From NCBI GenBank assembly GCA_023136155.1, contig JAGLRT010000045.1:1-5407 (forward strand): a DNA stretch of 5,407 bases. Direction: 5' to 3'. The DNA is from Methanosarcinales archaeon (GTDB taxonomy: Archaea > Halobacteriota > Methanosarcinia > Methanosarcinales > Methanocomedenaceae). This document shows positions 4,372-5,407 of this stretch, in pieces (the stretch's first letter is position 1; every line of letters begins with the position of its first letter). Under the pieces are notes generated by a model. The model was not told where the DNA came from, searched no databases, and was given only the letters and a program-made list of their open reading frames with translations. Made by a program: the position numbers and the translations under genes.

Positions 4372-5407
4372 GTAAGATCTATACAGAAGCCATATTCGAA
4401 GCAGCTATCGAGCACAATTTAATAAATGAGGGAGGCTACATCAAAGGCAATCCTGAAACCTTCGACCGCCAGCGCTGCCTTGATCCAACCATACTCATAC
4501 CATTCATCCAGAAAACCCAGCCCAAAGAATGGGAATACCTCCAAAACATCCAGAAAGAAAAGTCTGAAGAAACCCTCCTCTCAGACCTCACCCGCGCCCT
4601 TGACTCTGAACATGAAGGGTGCCTCAAGGTACTGCGCCACGGGTTCAAGTGCTTTGGCAAGCTCTTTCGGGTGGCATACTTTGCCCCTGCAAGCAGCATG
4701 AACCCTGAAACCCAGCGGCTCTATCAAGAGAACAGGTTGACAATCACGCGCCAGCTTCACTATTCAGAAAACCACGAAAAATCTATAGATGTGGTCCTGG
4801 GCTTAAACGGGATTCCCATTGCCACTGCTGAACTCAAAAACCCGATGACAGGTCAGACATGGCGAAACGCAATTCATCAGTACAAACACGACCGTGACCA
4901 GAATGACGTGATATTCAGGTTCAAAAAACGCTCACTCGTGCATTTTGCTGTTGACCCTGATGAAGTTTACATGACCACCAGGCTTTCAGGCAAGAACACA
5001 CGCTTTTTACCTTTCAACATGGGTAACGGAACGGGTGCAGGAAACCCCGAAAACCCTAACGGGTACAAAACAGCATATCTCTGGGAACAGGTATTACAGC
5101 GCGACAGCTTCCTGGACATACTGGCGCGCTTCATCCATATACAGGTGGAAGAAAAGAAAGTAGGCAACAATAAGGTCAAAAAAGAGACAATGATATTTCC
5201 CCGCTATCACCAGCTTGATGTGGTGCGGAAACTTGTTTCAGATGCAAAACAAAAAGGGGTGGGGAATAACTATCTTGTGGAACATTCGGCAGGCAGTGGA
5301 AAAAGTAACTCTATCGCATGGCTGGCTCACAGGCTTGCAAGCCTTCATAATGACAGCGATGAGAAGGTCTTTGATTCAGTTGTCGTCATAACTGACAGGC
5401 GTGTACT
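4368..5407 (+). CDS. hsdR: Type I restriction enzyme endonuclease/translocase subunit HsdR (3' truncated)
   Basis: HsdR is the motor and cutting subunit of type I restriction enzymes. It pulls DNA using ATP and cleaves unmethylated invading DNA. The window holds 346 codons with no stop; the family usually runs to about 1000 residues. The opening YTEAIFEAAIEHNLINEGGY and FDRQRCLDP (32-40) are typical. The PDDEXK nuclease core is intact: D141 in SIDVVLGLNG, then AELKNP with E155 and K157, then the HQY motif (Q171, Y172) seen in HsdR nucleases. The helicase part begins near 275, with Walker A HSAGSGKS (306-313, K312) and motif Ia-like VVVITDRRV (338-346), where the window ends. The start is GTG 4368, preceded by GGAGGG, and overlaps the upstream mini-ORF by GTGA. 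Nothing in the visible part suggests inactivation. It needs HsdS and an HsdM; HsdS is encoded upstream, but HsdM is not in this window. Confidence 0.95.
   Translation, partial: MSKIYTEAIFEAAIEHNLINEGGYIKGNPETFDRQRCLDPTILIPFIQKTQPKEWEYLQNIQKEKSEETLLSDLTRALDSEHEGCLKVLRHGFKCFGKLFRVAYFAPASSMNPETQRLYQENRLTITRQLHYSENHEKSIDVVLGLNGIPIATAELKNPMTGQTWRNAIHQYKHDRDQNDVIFRFKKRSLVHFAVDPDEVYMTTRLSGKNTRFLPFNMGNGTGAGNPENPNGYKTAYLWEQVLQRDSFLDILARFIHIQVEEKKVGNNKVKKETMIFPRYHQLDVVRKLVSDAKQKGVGNNYLVEHSAGSGKSNSIAWLAHRLASLHNDSDEKVFDSVVVITDRRV

Noticed and set aside
4426..4701. 91-codon plus-strand and 87-codon minus-strand ORFs inside the hsdR start
   Set aside because: The hsdR frame from GTG 4368 is open to the window end with intact nuclease and Walker A motifs; these are other-frame shadows rich in Ser, Lys and Arg.

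Overview
The window looks like an archaeal (perhaps Methanosarcinales-type) or bacterial accessory locus: the 3' end of a housekeeping biotin ligase gene (birA), then a defence-type operon organised around a type I restriction-modification system. The archaeal guess is low-confidence. It rests on the general look of the biotin ligase C-terminus and an AT-rich TATA-like element upstream of the operon; nothing here fixes the taxon. All genes are on the + strand.

Layout: (1) birA 3' end, to 324. (2) A 330-base AT-rich gap (325-653) with a possible hairpin terminator, TATA-like elements and two very small overlapping ORFs leading into the operon. (3) fic1 (657-1775), a Fic AMP-transferase with its own inhibitory motif. 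(4) Two short genes (1772-2089 and 2089-2556) that match the N- and C-terminal halves of one DUF1016/YhcG PDDEXK-nuclease protein; the second lacks the usual catalytic glutamate. (5) A half-size type I specificity gene, hsdS (2556-3251), with one target-recognition domain. (6) A second, divergent Fic gene (3248-4300), also with an inhibitory motif. (7) A 24-codon ORF built on a degenerate 11-bp TTGCGACA-type repeat (4297-4371). (8) The start of hsdR (from 4368), which runs off the window after the nuclease domain and the Walker A motif. No methyltransferase gene (hsdM) lies between birA and hsdR.

The striking feature is the gene packing. From about 536 to the end, every stop codon overlaps the next start by 1 or 4 bases (ATGA, TGATG, TAATG or GTGA). 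This includes the junction that splits DUF1016 and both junctions around the repeat-derived mini-ORF. It suggests one polycistronic, translationally coupled unit. HsdS and HsdR should form a DNA-recognition and restriction complex with an HsdM encoded elsewhere. The Fic and DUF1016 proteins are accessory genes often seen in such loci; their role here is inferred, not shown.

Base composition is mosaic. Sample 60-base lines give about 47-50% GC in birA, 35-37% in fic1 and DUF1016, 53% at the hsdS start, 35% in the hsdS recognition domain, 55-58% at the hsdS end, and about 47-52% in fic2 and hsdR.
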